The translations under genes and the position numbers were made by a program. From Desulfurivibrionaceae bacterium (GTDB lineage Bacteria; Desulfobacterota; Desulfobulbia; Desulfobulbales; VMSU01): 43,770 nt of DNA. Under the pieces are notes generated by a model. It had not been told where the DNA came from and searched no databases. It saw nothing but the letters and a program-made list of their open reading frames with translations. The stretch covers positions 1 to 43,770 of the forward strand of contig JAQYVV010000025.1 in NCBI GenBank assembly GCA_030145275.1. Reading direction: 5' to 3'. Shown here in pieces: positions 8,613 through 16,540 of the stretch (position 1 is the stretch's first letter; every line of letters begins with the position of its first letter).

Positions 8613-8784
8613 GTAACTATTCAGTAGCACCTCATCTTCGGAGTCTACGCTACCTGCCCATTTTAACCCTTTCACATACCCAAAAGTATGCTTCGAAGTC
8701 TAAAATGAACAAATATAAGGCACTTCTGAACACTTACGCTTCAGAGTTAAGGGCAATTTCTTGCCCTTAACTCTGAATAGTTAC
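8613..8784. mobile_element. F2 MITE-like element with perfect 8-bp duplication
   Basis: It starts GTAACTATTCAG and ends CTGAATAGTTAC, and is flanked on both sides by TAGAAAAT (8605-8612 and 8785-8792), a perfect 8-bp target duplication. The tail is a second hairpin with 17-bp perfect arms (8740-8756 and 8761-8777, beginning TTCAGAGTTAAGGGCAA). It contains the TCGGAGTCTACGCTACCTG module at 8638-8656. Confidence 0.85.
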
Positions 8785-8824
8785 TAGAAAATAATCAAAT
8801 ATTAACGACTGGAGGTATTTTAAA

Positions 8825-9571
8825 ATGTTTCAATGCCAAAAAATAGGCGCTACCATACAGCAAGTGAGCCTCATTTTGTTTCTGGGTCTTCTTTTGTCTT
8901 CATGTGGCTACAAAGATCGGGTGGCACCTGTCAGCTTGCCGGATAATTCCGAGAACATGGTTGTCGTTGCTGATGGTCTGAAAATATCGGCCGCAGCTTT
9001 TGTTGATCCTGTGCAGGCCCAAGGGGTCTTTGGTTTTAATGTTCGCAAAGCAGGTTTGCTTCCTGTTCAGCTCACCTTACAGAATGACGGCTCGATGGAG
9101 GCGCGATTGATAGCTGATCAAACTTTTTTGGTAGACCAGCAGAACAACGCCTGGCCTGTTGCGACCCTTGAAAGGACCTATCAACGGACGAAAAATTACG
9201 TTGATATTGGGGAAACGGCCAAAAGTGCGGCGAAACCTTCTTTGCTGATGGGTGCGGCCGGAGCTGTCGCCGGTATGGCCATCGGAATTGTCACAGGGGA
9301 AGATATCGGTGCAGCAATGGGGAAAGGTGCGGTCCTTGGTGCTGCGGCCGGCGCAATGGTCGGCGGTGCCAAAGGGTATGGCGATGCTGAAGAGAAATTG
9401 CGGGATGATCTATATTCAAAGAGTTTGAAAAATTCGGCCATACTGCCTGGACAAATCGCCTACGGGGTCCTTTTCTTCCCAGGCATGCTTGAGGAAGCGC
9501 AAAGCGTAAGGGAATTGAGGCTGCACATTGAGATCGGCGGTAGGGGGCAGATCGTTAAAATCTATCTATAG
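8825..9571 (+). CDS. Glycine-zipper lipoprotein
   Basis: This 248-aa protein has a signal peptide ending in lipobox LSSC (near residue 26). A central segment at about residues 138-182, rich in small residues (GAAGAVAGMAIGIVTG, GAVLGAAAGAMVGG), is a glycine zipper able to insert in or pack against membrane. The C-terminal part (LPGQIAYGVLFFPG, LRLHIEIGG) is predicted to be beta-rich. The function is unknown; similar proteins are envelope lipoproteins. GGAGG ends 13 bases upstream of the ATG. The preceding 500 bp hold two repeats, one of them a recent insertion by its intact target duplication. Confidence 0.75.
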   Translation: MFQCQKIGATIQQVSLILFLGLLLSSCGYKDRVAPVSLPDNSENMVVVADGLKISAAAFVDPVQAQGVFGFNVRKAGLLPVQLTLQNDGSMEARLIADQTFLVDQQNNAWPVATLERTYQRTKNYVDIGETAKSAAKPSLLMGAAGAVAGMAIGIVTGEDIGAAMGKGAVLGAAAGAMVGGAKGYGDAEEKLRDDLYSKSLKNSAILPGQIAYGVLFFPGMLEEAQSVRELRLHIEIGGRGQIVKIYL

Positions 9572-9691
9572 CCCATCTGTTTTTTTAAGTTTGTGTTCCT
9601 TGCTTGAAAAGCAGGTGTTATAAAATGCTGTGGGAAAAAAGAGAGATTTTTTTAGTGACAAAACCGGGTCATAAACCTATATTAACCTTCC

Positions 9692-11347
9692 ATGAAAACA
9701 TCCAAATCATCCAAAAAAACTAAGTTTATTTTTATCACTGGCGGCGTTCTCTCTTCTCTTGGAAAAGGCCTTGCTGCTGCAGCGATTGGCGCCTTGCTTG
9801 AGAGCCGAGGGCTTAAGATTACTTTCCAAAAACTGGATCCGTATATAAATGTAGACCCAGGTACTATGAATCCGTTTCAGCACGGGGAGGTGTACGTCAC
9901 CGATGATGGTGCAGAAACCGACCTTGATCTTGGGCATTACGAAAGGTACACCCACGCAGTTTTAGGGCAGGGAAATAACTACACCTCCGGTCGTATTTAT
10001 CATTCCGTTATAAGCAAGGAACGGCGCGGTGAGTATCATGGCGGCACCGTCCAGGTTATCCCCCATGTTACCGATGAGATCAAAAAGGCCATCTTGCAGC
10101 TCGACGGTTCGGTTGATGTCGCCATAATCGAAATTGGCGGGACCATTGGCGATATTGAGGGGTTGCCATTCTTGGAGGCTATTCGTCAGTTCAGGATTGA
10201 TAAGGGGAAGGACAACTCCCTTTTTATTCATGTGACCTGGGTGCCGTATTTGAAAACGGCAGGCGAGGTGAAGACCAAACCGACCCAGCATAGCGTCCGT
10301 GAACTCAGGGCAATCGGTATCCAGCCGGATATCTTATTGTGTCGAACAGAAGGGGAACTAGCCCAGGATATTAAGGCTAAAATTGCTCTGTTTTGTAATG
10401 TTGATCCTGCCTTTGTTATTACTGCTAAAGATGTGGAAAGCATCTATGAAGTTCCTCTTTACTTTAACAGGGAGGGCCTTGATGAAAAGATTCTCTCTCT
10501 GCTGAATATCTGGACGGGGGCTCCAAAGCTTGATGCATGGCATGAGCTGATTAAAAAAATAAAAGAGCCAACCCATCATGTCCTGATCGGTATTATCGGG
10601 AAATATGTTGATTTAACTGAGTCGTACAAGAGTCTTCACGAATCCCTGGTCCACGGCGGTGTTGCAAATGATGCCAGGGTGGAACTTCGCTATGTCAGCG
10701 CCGAAGATCTGGAAACAGGAAATGCGACAAAACTTTTGGCTGGTTGTCATGGCATTCTTGTTCCTGGTGGGTTTGGTAAACGTGGAGTAGAAGGGAAAAT
10801 TAAGGCCATTACCTATGCCCGGGAGAATAAAATTCCATTTTTCGGGATCTGCCTTGGAATGCAGTTGGCGGTTGTTGAGTTTGCTCGTAACATTGCGGGG
10901 ATGACTGATGCGGACAGTAACGAATTTACCGAAAAGACAAAGCATCCGGTTATTTATCTGATGAAAGAGTGGTATGATTATCGGACCGGAAAAAACCAGG
11001 TTCGGGATGAAGAATCCGAAGTTGGAGGGACCCTCCGGCTTGGAGCCTACCCGTGCAAGATCCATGGCGCAACCTTTGCCAGCAAAGCTTACGGTGTTGA
11101 TGATATTATGGAACGGCATCGGCATCGCTTTGAGTTTAATAATGAATTCCGTGACAAATTAGTGGAAAGCGGTCTCGTTATCAGTGGCACATCCCCAGAT
11201 AGCACCCTGGTGGAAATAGTCGAGCTTGAAGACCACCCCTGGTTTCTTGGCTGTCAGTTTCATCCGGAATTTAAATCCTCTCCCATGAAGCCTCACCCGC
11301 TTTTTCGGGATTTTATTAAAGCAGCCTTTGAGGGAAGTAAAGAATAG
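9692..11347 (+). CDS. pyrG: CTP synthase
   Basis: This 551-aa protein converts UTP to CTP with ATP and glutamine. The N-terminal synthetase domain starts [20 protein letters not shown] and has the family segments [20 protein letters not shown] and [11 protein letters not shown]. The C-terminal class I glutamine amidotransferase domain has PGGFGKRG, the nucleophile elbow [11 protein letters not shown], and the catalytic His/Glu in CQFHPEFKS. Length is normal. kdsA follows after 3 bases, a common pairing because CTP is needed to activate KDO as CMP-KDO. Expression is probably from a promoter in 9572-9691. Confidence 0.97.
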   Translation: MKTSKSSKKTKFIFITGGVLSSLGKGLAAAAIGALLESRGLKITFQKLDPYINVDPGTMNPFQHGEVYVTDDGAETDLDLGHYERYTHAVLGQGNNYTSGRIYHSVISKERRGEYHGGTVQVIPHVTDEIKKAILQLDGSVDVAIIEIGGTIGDIEGLPFLEAIRQFRIDKGKDNSLFIHVTWVPYLKTAGEVKTKPTQHSVRELRAIGIQPDILLCRTEGELAQDIKAKIALFCNVDPAFVITAKDVESIYEVPLYFNREGLDEKILSLLNIWTGAPKLDAWHELIKKIKEPTHHVLIGIIGKYVDLTESYKSLHESLVHGGVANDARVELRYVSAEDLETGNATKLLAGCHGILVPGGFGKRGVEGKIKAITYARENKIPFFGICLGMQLAVVEFARNIAGMTDADSNEFTEKTKHPVIYLMKEWYDYRTGKNQVRDEESEVGGTLRLGAYPCKIHGATFASKAYGVDDIMERHRHRFEFNNEFRDKLVESGLVISGTSPDSTLVEIVELEDHPWFLGCQFHPEFKSSPMKPHPLFRDFIKAAFEGSKE

Positions 11348-11350
11348 AAA

Positions 11351-12166
11351 ATGGATTACGTAAATATTGCAGAAAAAATTGAGGTCGGCCCTGGCCGGCC
11401 TTTTTTATTGATAGCCGGCCCCTGTGTTCTTGAATCTGAATCTTTGGCCTTGGAGGTTGCGGCAGAACTTGAAAAGGTTGCTGCTGACCTTGGCATTTCC
11501 TACATTTTTAAAGCGTCTTTTGACAAGGCCAATAGAACGTCGCTTTCCTCCTTTAGGGGACCAGGACTTGAAGAAGGCCTAAAGGTTCTTGCCAAAGTTA
11601 AGGAGCAAGGTACAGCGGTTATTTCTGATATTCATACTGAGGAGCAGGCTGAGTTGGCAGCCGAGGTGCTTGATGTCCTGCAAATCCCCGCCTTTTTATC
11701 TAGGCAGACTGATCTGCTTGTGGCAGCTGCTAAGACCGGCAAGCCCATTGCCCTCAAAAAGGGACAGTTTATGTCTCCATGGGACATGGAATTTGCGGTG
11801 CGCAAGGTGAAAGAGTCTGGGAACTCTCAATTGATGCTGATGGAACGGGGAGCGTCTTTTGGATACAATAATCTTGTGGTTGATATGCGTTCTTTTCCTG
11901 TGATGCGCTCTTTCGGTTGCCCGGTTATTTATGATGTGACCCATAGTGTGCAGCTTCCCGGCGGCGCTGGCGGCAGTTCTGGTGGGCAGCGGGAATTTGT
12001 TGCTCCTTTAGCCCGAGCGGCTGTTGGGGCTGGAATTGATGGAATTTTCATGGAAGTACACCCTGATCCCGCCAAGGCCTTATGTGATGGGCCAAACTCA
12101 CTGCCACTTGATCAAGTTGGCCCGCTGCTGGCAGATCTCGTAAAAATTCACGCCATTGCAGGGTAG
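11351..12166 (+). CDS. kdsA: KDO-8-phosphate synthase
   Basis: This 271-aa protein condenses phosphoenolpyruvate with arabinose-5-phosphate to make KDO-8-phosphate, a step in the LPS inner core. Family motifs include LLIAGPCVLESESLALE near residues 19-35, FKASFDKANRTS, LKKGQFMSPWDM, and VIYDVTHSVQLPGG. The N-terminal IAGPCV and the CxxH-like elements place it in the DAHP/KDO8P synthase superfamily. It lies between pyrG (3-base gap) and kdsC (6-base gap), forming one operon. Confidence 0.96.
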   Translation: MDYVNIAEKIEVGPGRPFLLIAGPCVLESESLALEVAAELEKVAADLGISYIFKASFDKANRTSLSSFRGPGLEEGLKVLAKVKEQGTAVISDIHTEEQAELAAEVLDVLQIPAFLSRQTDLLVAAAKTGKPIALKKGQFMSPWDMEFAVRKVKESGNSQLMLMERGASFGYNNLVVDMRSFPVMRSFGCPVIYDVTHSVQLPGGAGGSSGGQREFVAPLARAAVGAGIDGIFMEVHPDPAKALCDGPNSLPLDQVGPLLADLVKIHAIAG

Positions 12167-12172
12167 GTTGCT

Positions 12173-12823
12173 ATGAGTGGAAATGGCTGTTCAGAAAATA
12201 GTGAAAATCCCTATCCCGGTGACTGCGAATTCACCGCATTCCTTCGAGATAAGGCCCATAAGCGGCCAGCGGGTCTTAGTCGAAGTGATGCGTGGAAATC
12301 CTGTCTACTTAAGGCAAAAACCATTAAACTACTTCTCCTAGATGTTGACGGAGTATTAACTGATGGCTCTATAACCTATACTGAACAAGGGGAAGAAATT
12401 AAGTCTTTCAACGCCCGCGACGGTTTTGGCATAAATATTTTGAAAAAGAGCGGGGTAGAGGTTGGCATTATTACAGCCCGCACTTCGAACGCCCTCACTC
12501 GAAGGGCCAAAGATCTATCCTTGTCGAGGGTGTACCAGGGAATCCGCTATAAGGTGCAAATCTTTCAGCAAATCATTGATGAATTGGGGCTGCAGGCCAA
12601 TGAAGTTGCCTACATGGGTGATGATTGGCTGGACCTGCCGATTCTAAAAAGAGTCGGTCTTTCCTGCGCCGTTGCCGATGCGGCTTTGGAAGTTAAACAG
12701 CTTGTCGATTATGTTTCAGAGAGGCCTGGCGGCAAAGGCGCTGTCCGAGAAATCTGTGATCTTATCATCGAATCTCAAGGCAAGAGAGATGAACTGTTGA
12801 CCGAGTATTTGAACCGGACATGA
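12173..12823 (+). CDS. kdsC: KDO-8-phosphate phosphatase with N-terminal extension
   Basis: This HAD-superfamily phosphatase removes phosphate from KDO-8-phosphate. Motif I is LLLLDVDGVLTDG, motif II is IITARTS, and motif IV is YMGDDWLDLPIL, all typical of KdsC. At 216 aa it is longer than the usual 170-190 because about 45 residues (MSGNGCSENSENPYPGD...) precede the HAD core. That extension is cysteine- and polar-rich and could be real or reflect a later start. The stop overlaps the lptC start in ATGA, implying translational coupling. Confidence 0.93.
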   Translation: MSGNGCSENSENPYPGDCEFTAFLRDKAHKRPAGLSRSDAWKSCLLKAKTIKLLLLDVDGVLTDGSITYTEQGEEIKSFNARDGFGINILKKSGVEVGIITARTSNALTRRAKDLSLSRVYQGIRYKVQIFQQIIDELGLQANEVAYMGDDWLDLPILKRVGLSCAVADAALEVKQLVDYVSERPGGKGAVREICDLIIESQGKRDELLTEYLNRT

Positions 12824-13368
12824 TGAACCCGCGAAACCTTCTTTGGCAGCTGCCGCTGCTTCTTGTTCTTACCTCGTTTCTGTGGTGGGATTTTGCCGCA
12901 CAATTCCTGAATCCCAAGAAAGAGATCAATCGTACGGCCATAAAAGCCGAAAGAAATTTTGCAATGGAGGGAGTTACTCTTGTCCAAAGTAGAGATGGAC
13001 AGGAAGAATTTCTTTTAAAGGCCAAAAAAGTTACCAGCAAAGACGATCAGAAAGTCTTGCTGCTTGATAATGCCGATGCTGTTTTGCTAGGTACCACACG
13101 AACAGTTAATATCAGTGGCAAGGAAGCTGTTTACGATACAGAAAAACAAATTATCACAGTCTCAAATGATGTACAGCTCGTAACTTCAGAGGGACATGTC
13201 CTGCACACCTCCGTTCTTCGCTACTTGACAAAATTTAAGAAAGTTAAAAGTGCAGCTGAGATGGATTTTAGCGGTGAGGGAATGAAAATCACAGGAACCT
13301 CATTCTATTATGATCTGAATACCAGTGATTTTAGAGTGGGAAGTCGAGTGACTTGCAGTCTCTGGTAG
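12820..13368 (+). CDS. lptC: LPS export protein LptC
   Basis: This 182-aa bitopic inner-membrane protein forms part of the Lpt bridge that moves LPS from LptB2FG to LptA. An N-terminal membrane helix (about residues 7-25) is followed by a periplasmic beta-jellyroll region with repeated short strands (TRTVNISGKEAVYDTEKQ, VTSEGHVLHT, KITGTSFYYDLNT). The start overlaps the kdsC stop. In many related genomes lptA and lptB follow at once; here the operon stops and convergent small genes begin, so those partners must be encoded elsewhere. Confidence 0.9.
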   Translation: MMNPRNLLWQLPLLLVLTSFLWWDFAAQFLNPKKEINRTAIKAERNFAMEGVTLVQSRDGQEEFLLKAKKVTSKDDQKVLLLDNADAVLLGTTRTVNISGKEAVYDTEKQIITVSNDVQLVTSEGHVLHTSVLRYLTKFKKVKSAAEMDFSGEGMKITGTSFYYDLNTSDFRVGSRVTCSLW

Positions 13369-13387
13369 TTTTGATTACAGCTACTGA

Positions 13388-13585
13388 TTATCTTCTATTT
13401 AAATTGCATTCACAAGTCTGGGCTATTGCGCTGGCGAGATTCTTGAAAAATTCGAGAGCTTCGCTGTCTTGCGGATTATTGACTAGTTTCGCTTCATAAA
13501 TGGTAAATAGTTTCGTTATTACATGGGGGAGTTCGTCCTCTGCTATTGAACCAATCTCTTCCCATAAATCAAGTGGTGTCTGCAT
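13388..13585 (-). CDS. Small hypothetical protein (65 aa)
   Basis: This short acidic helical protein begins MQTPLDLWEEIGSIAED and ends in AQTCECNLNRR. I do not recognise a family. It is the last of three minus-strand genes (13863, 13669, 13388) with small gaps and is probably cotranscribed with them. No strong ribosome binding site precedes the ATG. The residue pattern (LWEEIGSIAEDELPHVITKLF) suggests an amphipathic helix bundle. Confidence 0.5.
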   Translation of the reverse strand: MQTPLDLWEEIGSIAEDELPHVITKLFTIYEAKLVNNPQDSEALEFFKNLASAIAQTCECNLNRR

Positions 13586-13668
13586 ATCTATTAGCTGGCC
13601 TAATTCTTTTTGCTACTATTGTGTTGGCTCCTTCATCCTTCAATAGTAGAAATTATTTCAAAAGCCTA

Positions 13669-13854
13669 TTACTTTCCTTCTGCATCGTCCTCTTCTTCAT
13701 CGGGACGCCTGAGTCTAAAGGGATTTCCTGAGAACACTTGTTGGCAGATGTATACTAGCAAGGCGCACATCCAGAAAGAGGCACCGAGGCGCCAATTAAA
13801 AAAAGGCACGACCACGAGGAGAATAAGGATTACCCAGGCAGAAAATTTTATCAT
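13669..13854 (-). CDS. Small membrane protein (61 aa)
   Basis: Two hydrophobic stretches (AWVILILLVVVPFFNW and FWMCALLVYICQQVF) form a predicted helical hairpin, followed by a charged tail NPFRLRRPDEEEDDAEGK. The clear membrane-plus-charged-tail layout argues that it is real despite its size. It follows the 197-aa gene by 8 bases and precedes the 65-aa gene. The function is unknown. Confidence 0.65.
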   Translation of the reverse strand: MIKFSAWVILILLVVVPFFNWRLGASFWMCALLVYICQQVFSGNPFRLRRPDEEEDDAEGK

Positions 13855-13862
13855 TGCTCGGT

Positions 13863-14456
13863 TCAGCGGTTCAGGCTCAGAGATTCAATTTTATTTGAGC
13901 TTATACCAAGGAATTTGCATGGTAGAGGCACTCCCTTTTTTTGCCATTTGCCATTGGTCTTGTGGATTTCTACTATGGTTGCGTCAATTAAGGGGATAAA
14001 TTTGTCGTTGGTTTTCTTTTTGAAGTGTCCATAGAATGTGCCGCTCACGTCATAAAATGAATTTGCAATTAATGGTGTGATGATGTTGACAATTTGGCTC
14101 TGCTCACCGGTCTTTTCTTTGAGCTGGTGGGCTCTGTTTTTTTCGATCTCGCTTCCAATGCTTTCATAGTCGTCATAAAAGAAGATTATTTCTGGAATTT
14201 TTATCTGAACCTTGTTGAATTTTTTATAAACGGCATTTCCATCCAGGAGAAGTTGTGCCTCGCTGAGAAGAATAGTTTCTTCAAGACATTTCTCGTTTGG
14301 ATCTTTCCAAAAGAGATTCGAGCTGTTGAGCAAATCAGTGGTCCTCAGGTGTTCATTGGGGACATCGATCATGCCGGAATAAGTCTTCCCCATTGTGGTG
14401 ACCACACTAACCTTTCTTTGCTGTACCATCATAGACTCACCTTTGCTAAATTGCAT
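13863..14456 (-). CDS. Hypothetical protein (197 aa)
   Basis: This soluble protein has no signal peptide. It begins MQFSKGESMMVQQRKVSVV, and the true start may be the MM at residues 9-10, since VQQRKVSVVTTMGKTYSGMI is a typical beta-strand start. The N-terminal part has a strand-rich look (VSVVTTMGKTYSGMIDVP ... SEAQLLLDGNAVYKKF). The C-terminal half (FIPLIDATIVEIHKTNGKWQ) resembles a second strand-rich domain. I cannot name the family. It heads a three-gene minus-strand cluster convergent with lptC. Confidence 0.65.
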   Translation of the reverse strand: MQFSKGESMMVQQRKVSVVTTMGKTYSGMIDVPNEHLRTTDLLNSSNLFWKDPNEKCLEETILLSEAQLLLDGNAVYKKFNKVQIKIPEIIFFYDDYESIGSEIEKNRAHQLKEKTGEQSQIVNIITPLIANSFYDVSGTFYGHFKKKTNDKFIPLIDATIVEIHKTNGKWQKKGVPLPCKFLGISSNKIESLSLNR

Positions 14457-14640
14457 GCGGCCAGGTTCAGGCCCCTTAACGATTAATCTGGTGTCTGCCT
14501 GGTCGTATCATTTCACTCTATCATATTGATGAAGGCGAATGCAAATTTTTTGCTTCTATAGGCAAGCAGACTTTTTTCTTTTCAAACTATTATGCCGTAT
14601 TTTTTGGTCTGACTGTGACCAAATAATAGTTTCCAAATTT

Positions 14641-14791
14641 GTAACTATTCAGCTGCACCCATCTGCGCCCGATTGGGTCATTCAGCATACTGATGTATAG
14701 CTGAATGACCCAATCGAACACATCTGGAGCACATCTAAATAGTTACAATTCGGTGGTTATGCCCGTTTGGGGGCCCTACCTAAATAGTTAC
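14641..14791 (-). mobile_element. F2 MITE-like element A, 8-bp duplication
   Basis: This 151-bp element has GTAACTATTCAG at the left and TAAATAGTTAC at the right, flanked by perfect direct repeats CCAAATTT (14633-14640 and 14792-14799). The central hairpin has perfect 17-bp arms at 14670-14686 and 14700-14716 (CGATTGGGTCATTCAGC and its complement) around an ATACTGATGTAT-type loop. An internal end copy AAATAGTTAC lies at 14737-14746, then a tail of about 45 bp. Wobble pairing in the outer arms places the folding strand on the minus strand. Confidence 0.9.
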
Positions 14792-14815
14792 CCAAATTTT
14801 ATATAAAGATTTAGC

Positions 14816-14967
14816 GTAACTATTCAGCGAGAATTACATAACAGGGGTAAACTCCCAAGCATAACTATTCAGATGTGCCTTAGATGTGTTCGATCAGGCC
14901 GGTCAGCTATACATCAGTATGCTGGTCGGCCTGATCGGGCGCAGATGAGGTGCAGCTGAATAGTTAC
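14816..14967 (+). mobile_element. F2 MITE-like element B, 8-bp duplication
   Basis: This 152-bp element is inverted relative to element A. It starts GTAACTATTCAG, ends CTGAATAGTTAC, and is flanked by perfect 8-bp repeats GATTTAGC (14808-14815 and 14968-14975). The hairpin arms 14891-14907 and 14921-14937 (CGATCAGGCCGGTCAGC and GCTGGTCGGCCTGATCG) pair over 17 bp with two G-T wobbles. The stem sequence differs from element A although the flanks are shared. Confidence 0.9.
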
Positions 14968-14989
14968 GATTTAGCAATGTTTTCCGAAT

Positions 14990-15060
14990 AAACATCTCGG
15001 CCAATATTGATATTGTTAATTGTCGATGTTTATGTATATGCTATAGGTGGAGCTTGGCAT
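14990..15060 (+). promoter_or_regulatory. Possible promoter/operator of the Mrp operon
   Basis: TTGTTA and TATATG, 16 bases apart, form a weak promoter-like pair within an AT-rich stretch. A 7-bp inverted repeat, AAACATC (14990-14996) and GATGTTT (15025-15031), brackets it and could be an operator. It is the only unique DNA between F2 element B and the first Mrp gene. Confidence 0.25.
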
Positions 15061-15119
15061 ACCAGGAACGGTAATTGTTCTGTTAAAGTTGCTGAACTAA
15101 ATATATTAATAACGATTCT

Positions 15120-15656
15120 ATGAGAGAAGCTAACCGTAATTCTCATTGCCGCAAGATCCCGGACCTAGTTCGATGCACTGCTGTTCGTTTTGTTGTTTTT
15201 GCCGCTGTGTGGTTCGTACTCACCGGTTCTGAGTTGGAAAGCTGGATATTAGGCGTTCCAGCTGTGTTTTTTGCTGTGGCACTGAGCCTCTTTCTTTCCC
15301 CTTCTTCTAGCAGTTATCCGTTGAGTCTTTCCGGCATTTGTCGTTTCATTCTCTTTTTTCTGCGTCAATCTTCCCTCAGCGGTATTGATGTCATGCGCCG
15401 GGTCCTTTCCCCTCGACTTCTGATTAATCCTGGCCTGGTGTCTTATATTACCCTGCTGCCGAAAGGTGCGCCCCGAGTTTTTTTCGTCAATACGATCAGC
15501 TTGTTGCCTGGCACCTTAAGCGCCGACTTACAGGGGGATACGGTGATTGTTCATACCCTTGACAAGGACCTTCCCGTATGGGCAAATATCCAGAAACTTG
15601 AGGGGATCATAGCGGTTCTTTTCAGGGGCAGCGCCGCAAAGGGGAAAATCCCATGA
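15120..15656 (+). CDS. mnhE: Mrp-type antiporter subunit E
   Basis: This 178-aa protein matches the MnhE/MrpE family: N-terminal membrane helices (about 22-55 and 68-88), then the characteristic LINPGLVSYITLLPKG, INTISLLPGTLSADLQ-like segment (VNTISLLPGTLSADL) and VIVHTLDKDLPVW. The subunit belongs to a multi-protein cation/proton antiporter in the inner membrane that exports Na+ at the expense of the proton gradient. Its stop overlaps the next start (ATGA). It is the first gene of a nine-gene operon. Confidence 0.92.
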   Translation: MREANRNSHCRKIPDLVRCTAVRFVVFAAVWFVLTGSELESWILGVPAVFFAVALSLFLSPSSSSYPLSLSGICRFILFFLRQSSLSGIDVMRRVLSPRLLINPGLVSYITLLPKGAPRVFFVNTISLLPGTLSADLQGDTVIVHTLDKDLPVWANIQKLEGIIAVLFRGSAAKGKIP

Positions 15657-15940
15657 GTTGGCTTCATATTGCCTTCGCACTCCTACTGCTTCTAGCCATT
15701 GCTGTCGGGATGGTACGCATTCTTGCAGGGCCAACAGCAGCCGATCGGATGATGGCGGCTCAACTCTTTGGGACCTGCGGAGTTGCTATTTTGCTGCTGC
15801 TCGCCAAAGGAATGAAAAATGCGGTTTTGCTTGACATAGCCTTGGTATTCGCACTTCTGGCAGCCATGGCGACCATTACCTTTGTCCGTCGGACATGGCA
15901 TTTTAGCAAAAAGGGGAAGAGAGGAGATGGAAATGTTTGA
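15653..15940 (+). CDS. mnhF: Mrp-type antiporter subunit F
   Basis: This 95-aa, three-helix membrane protein has the MnhF/MrpF signature RILAGPTAADRMMAAQLFGT at the loop after helix 1. The second and third helices are CGVAILLLLAKGM and LLDIALVFALLAAMATITFV. It overlaps mnhE by 4 bases and the next gene by a few bases. Confidence 0.92.
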   Translation: MSWLHIAFALLLLLAIAVGMVRILAGPTAADRMMAAQLFGTCGVAILLLLAKGMKNAVLLDIALVFALLAAMATITFVRRTWHFSKKGKRGDGNV

Positions 15941-16229
15941 TGAAATTGGACTTTTTTTTATAATTTTGGGGGTGCCGTTTTTTTTGTCTGGCACCGTTGG
16001 CTTGCTCCGCTTCCCAGACATTTATACCCGCCTACACGCTTTGACCAAAGCTGACAATGTTGGGCTCGGATTGATCGTTTTAGGTCTCGCCTTCCAGGCC
16101 GACAATTGGCAGATAGTCACCAAACTCGTGCTCATTTGGATACTTGTGTTGCTAGCAAGTTCAGCATCATGTCATCTGGTTGCCCGAAGAGCTATGCAGA
16201 ATCAGATTCAACCATGGTCTCGCCCATGA
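15933..16229 (+). CDS. mnhG: Mrp-type antiporter subunit G
   Basis: This 98-aa membrane protein matches MnhG/MrpG: GVPFFLSGTVGLLRFPDIYT followed by RLHALTKADNVG are family hallmarks. I start it at the MFDEIG methionine because GAGGAG lies six bases upstream; longer in-frame starts run into mnhF. Its stop overlaps the next gene's start. Confidence 0.9.
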   Translation: MFDEIGLFFIILGVPFFLSGTVGLLRFPDIYTRLHALTKADNVGLGLIVLGLAFQADNWQIVTKLVLIWILVLLASSASCHLVARRAMQNQIQPWSRP

Positions 16230-16540
16230 CCTATAACATCCTTACACTGTTTGATATTATCCTTATTACAACACTCCTGTTGCTGGCCTGGGAGGTGTTG
16301 TCCAGTGAAAATATCTTTACAGGGGTAGTGCTGTTCATCTCCTTTGGTTTGGTGATGGCTCTGGCCTGGGTAAGAATGCGAGCTCCGGATGTGGCATTGG
16401 CTGAGGCCGCTCTTGGAGCGGGGCTGACAGGGCCGCTCTTTCTTTCCGCCTTGAGGCGTATGGAGCGTATCCATAAGGATGAGCGCCGTCTGGACATGGA
16501 TGAAGAGAGGAGTGACATTGATGAAAAGTCGGATAAATAA
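16226..16540 (+). CDS. DUF4040 (MrpA C-terminal/MbhD-like) subunit
   Basis: This 104-aa protein has three predicted helices and the conserved VRMRAPDVALAEAALGAG motif found in MbhD-like proteins and in the C-terminal region of MrpA. Here that region is a separate gene. A hydrophilic tail rich in D/E/K/R follows (RMERIHKDERRLDMDEERSD). The start MTYNIL overlaps the mnhG stop in ATGA; the longer upstream frame is a shadow of mnhG. Confidence 0.85.
   Translation: MTYNILTLFDIILITTLLLLAWEVLSSENIFTGVVLFISFGLVMALAWVRMRAPDVALAEAALGAGLTGPLFLSALRRMERIHKDERRLDMDEERSDIDEKSDK

Noticed and set aside
14094..14486. 130-codon plus-strand frame
   Set aside because: Antisense shadow of the 197-aa gene on the minus strand, whose composition and gene order are better.
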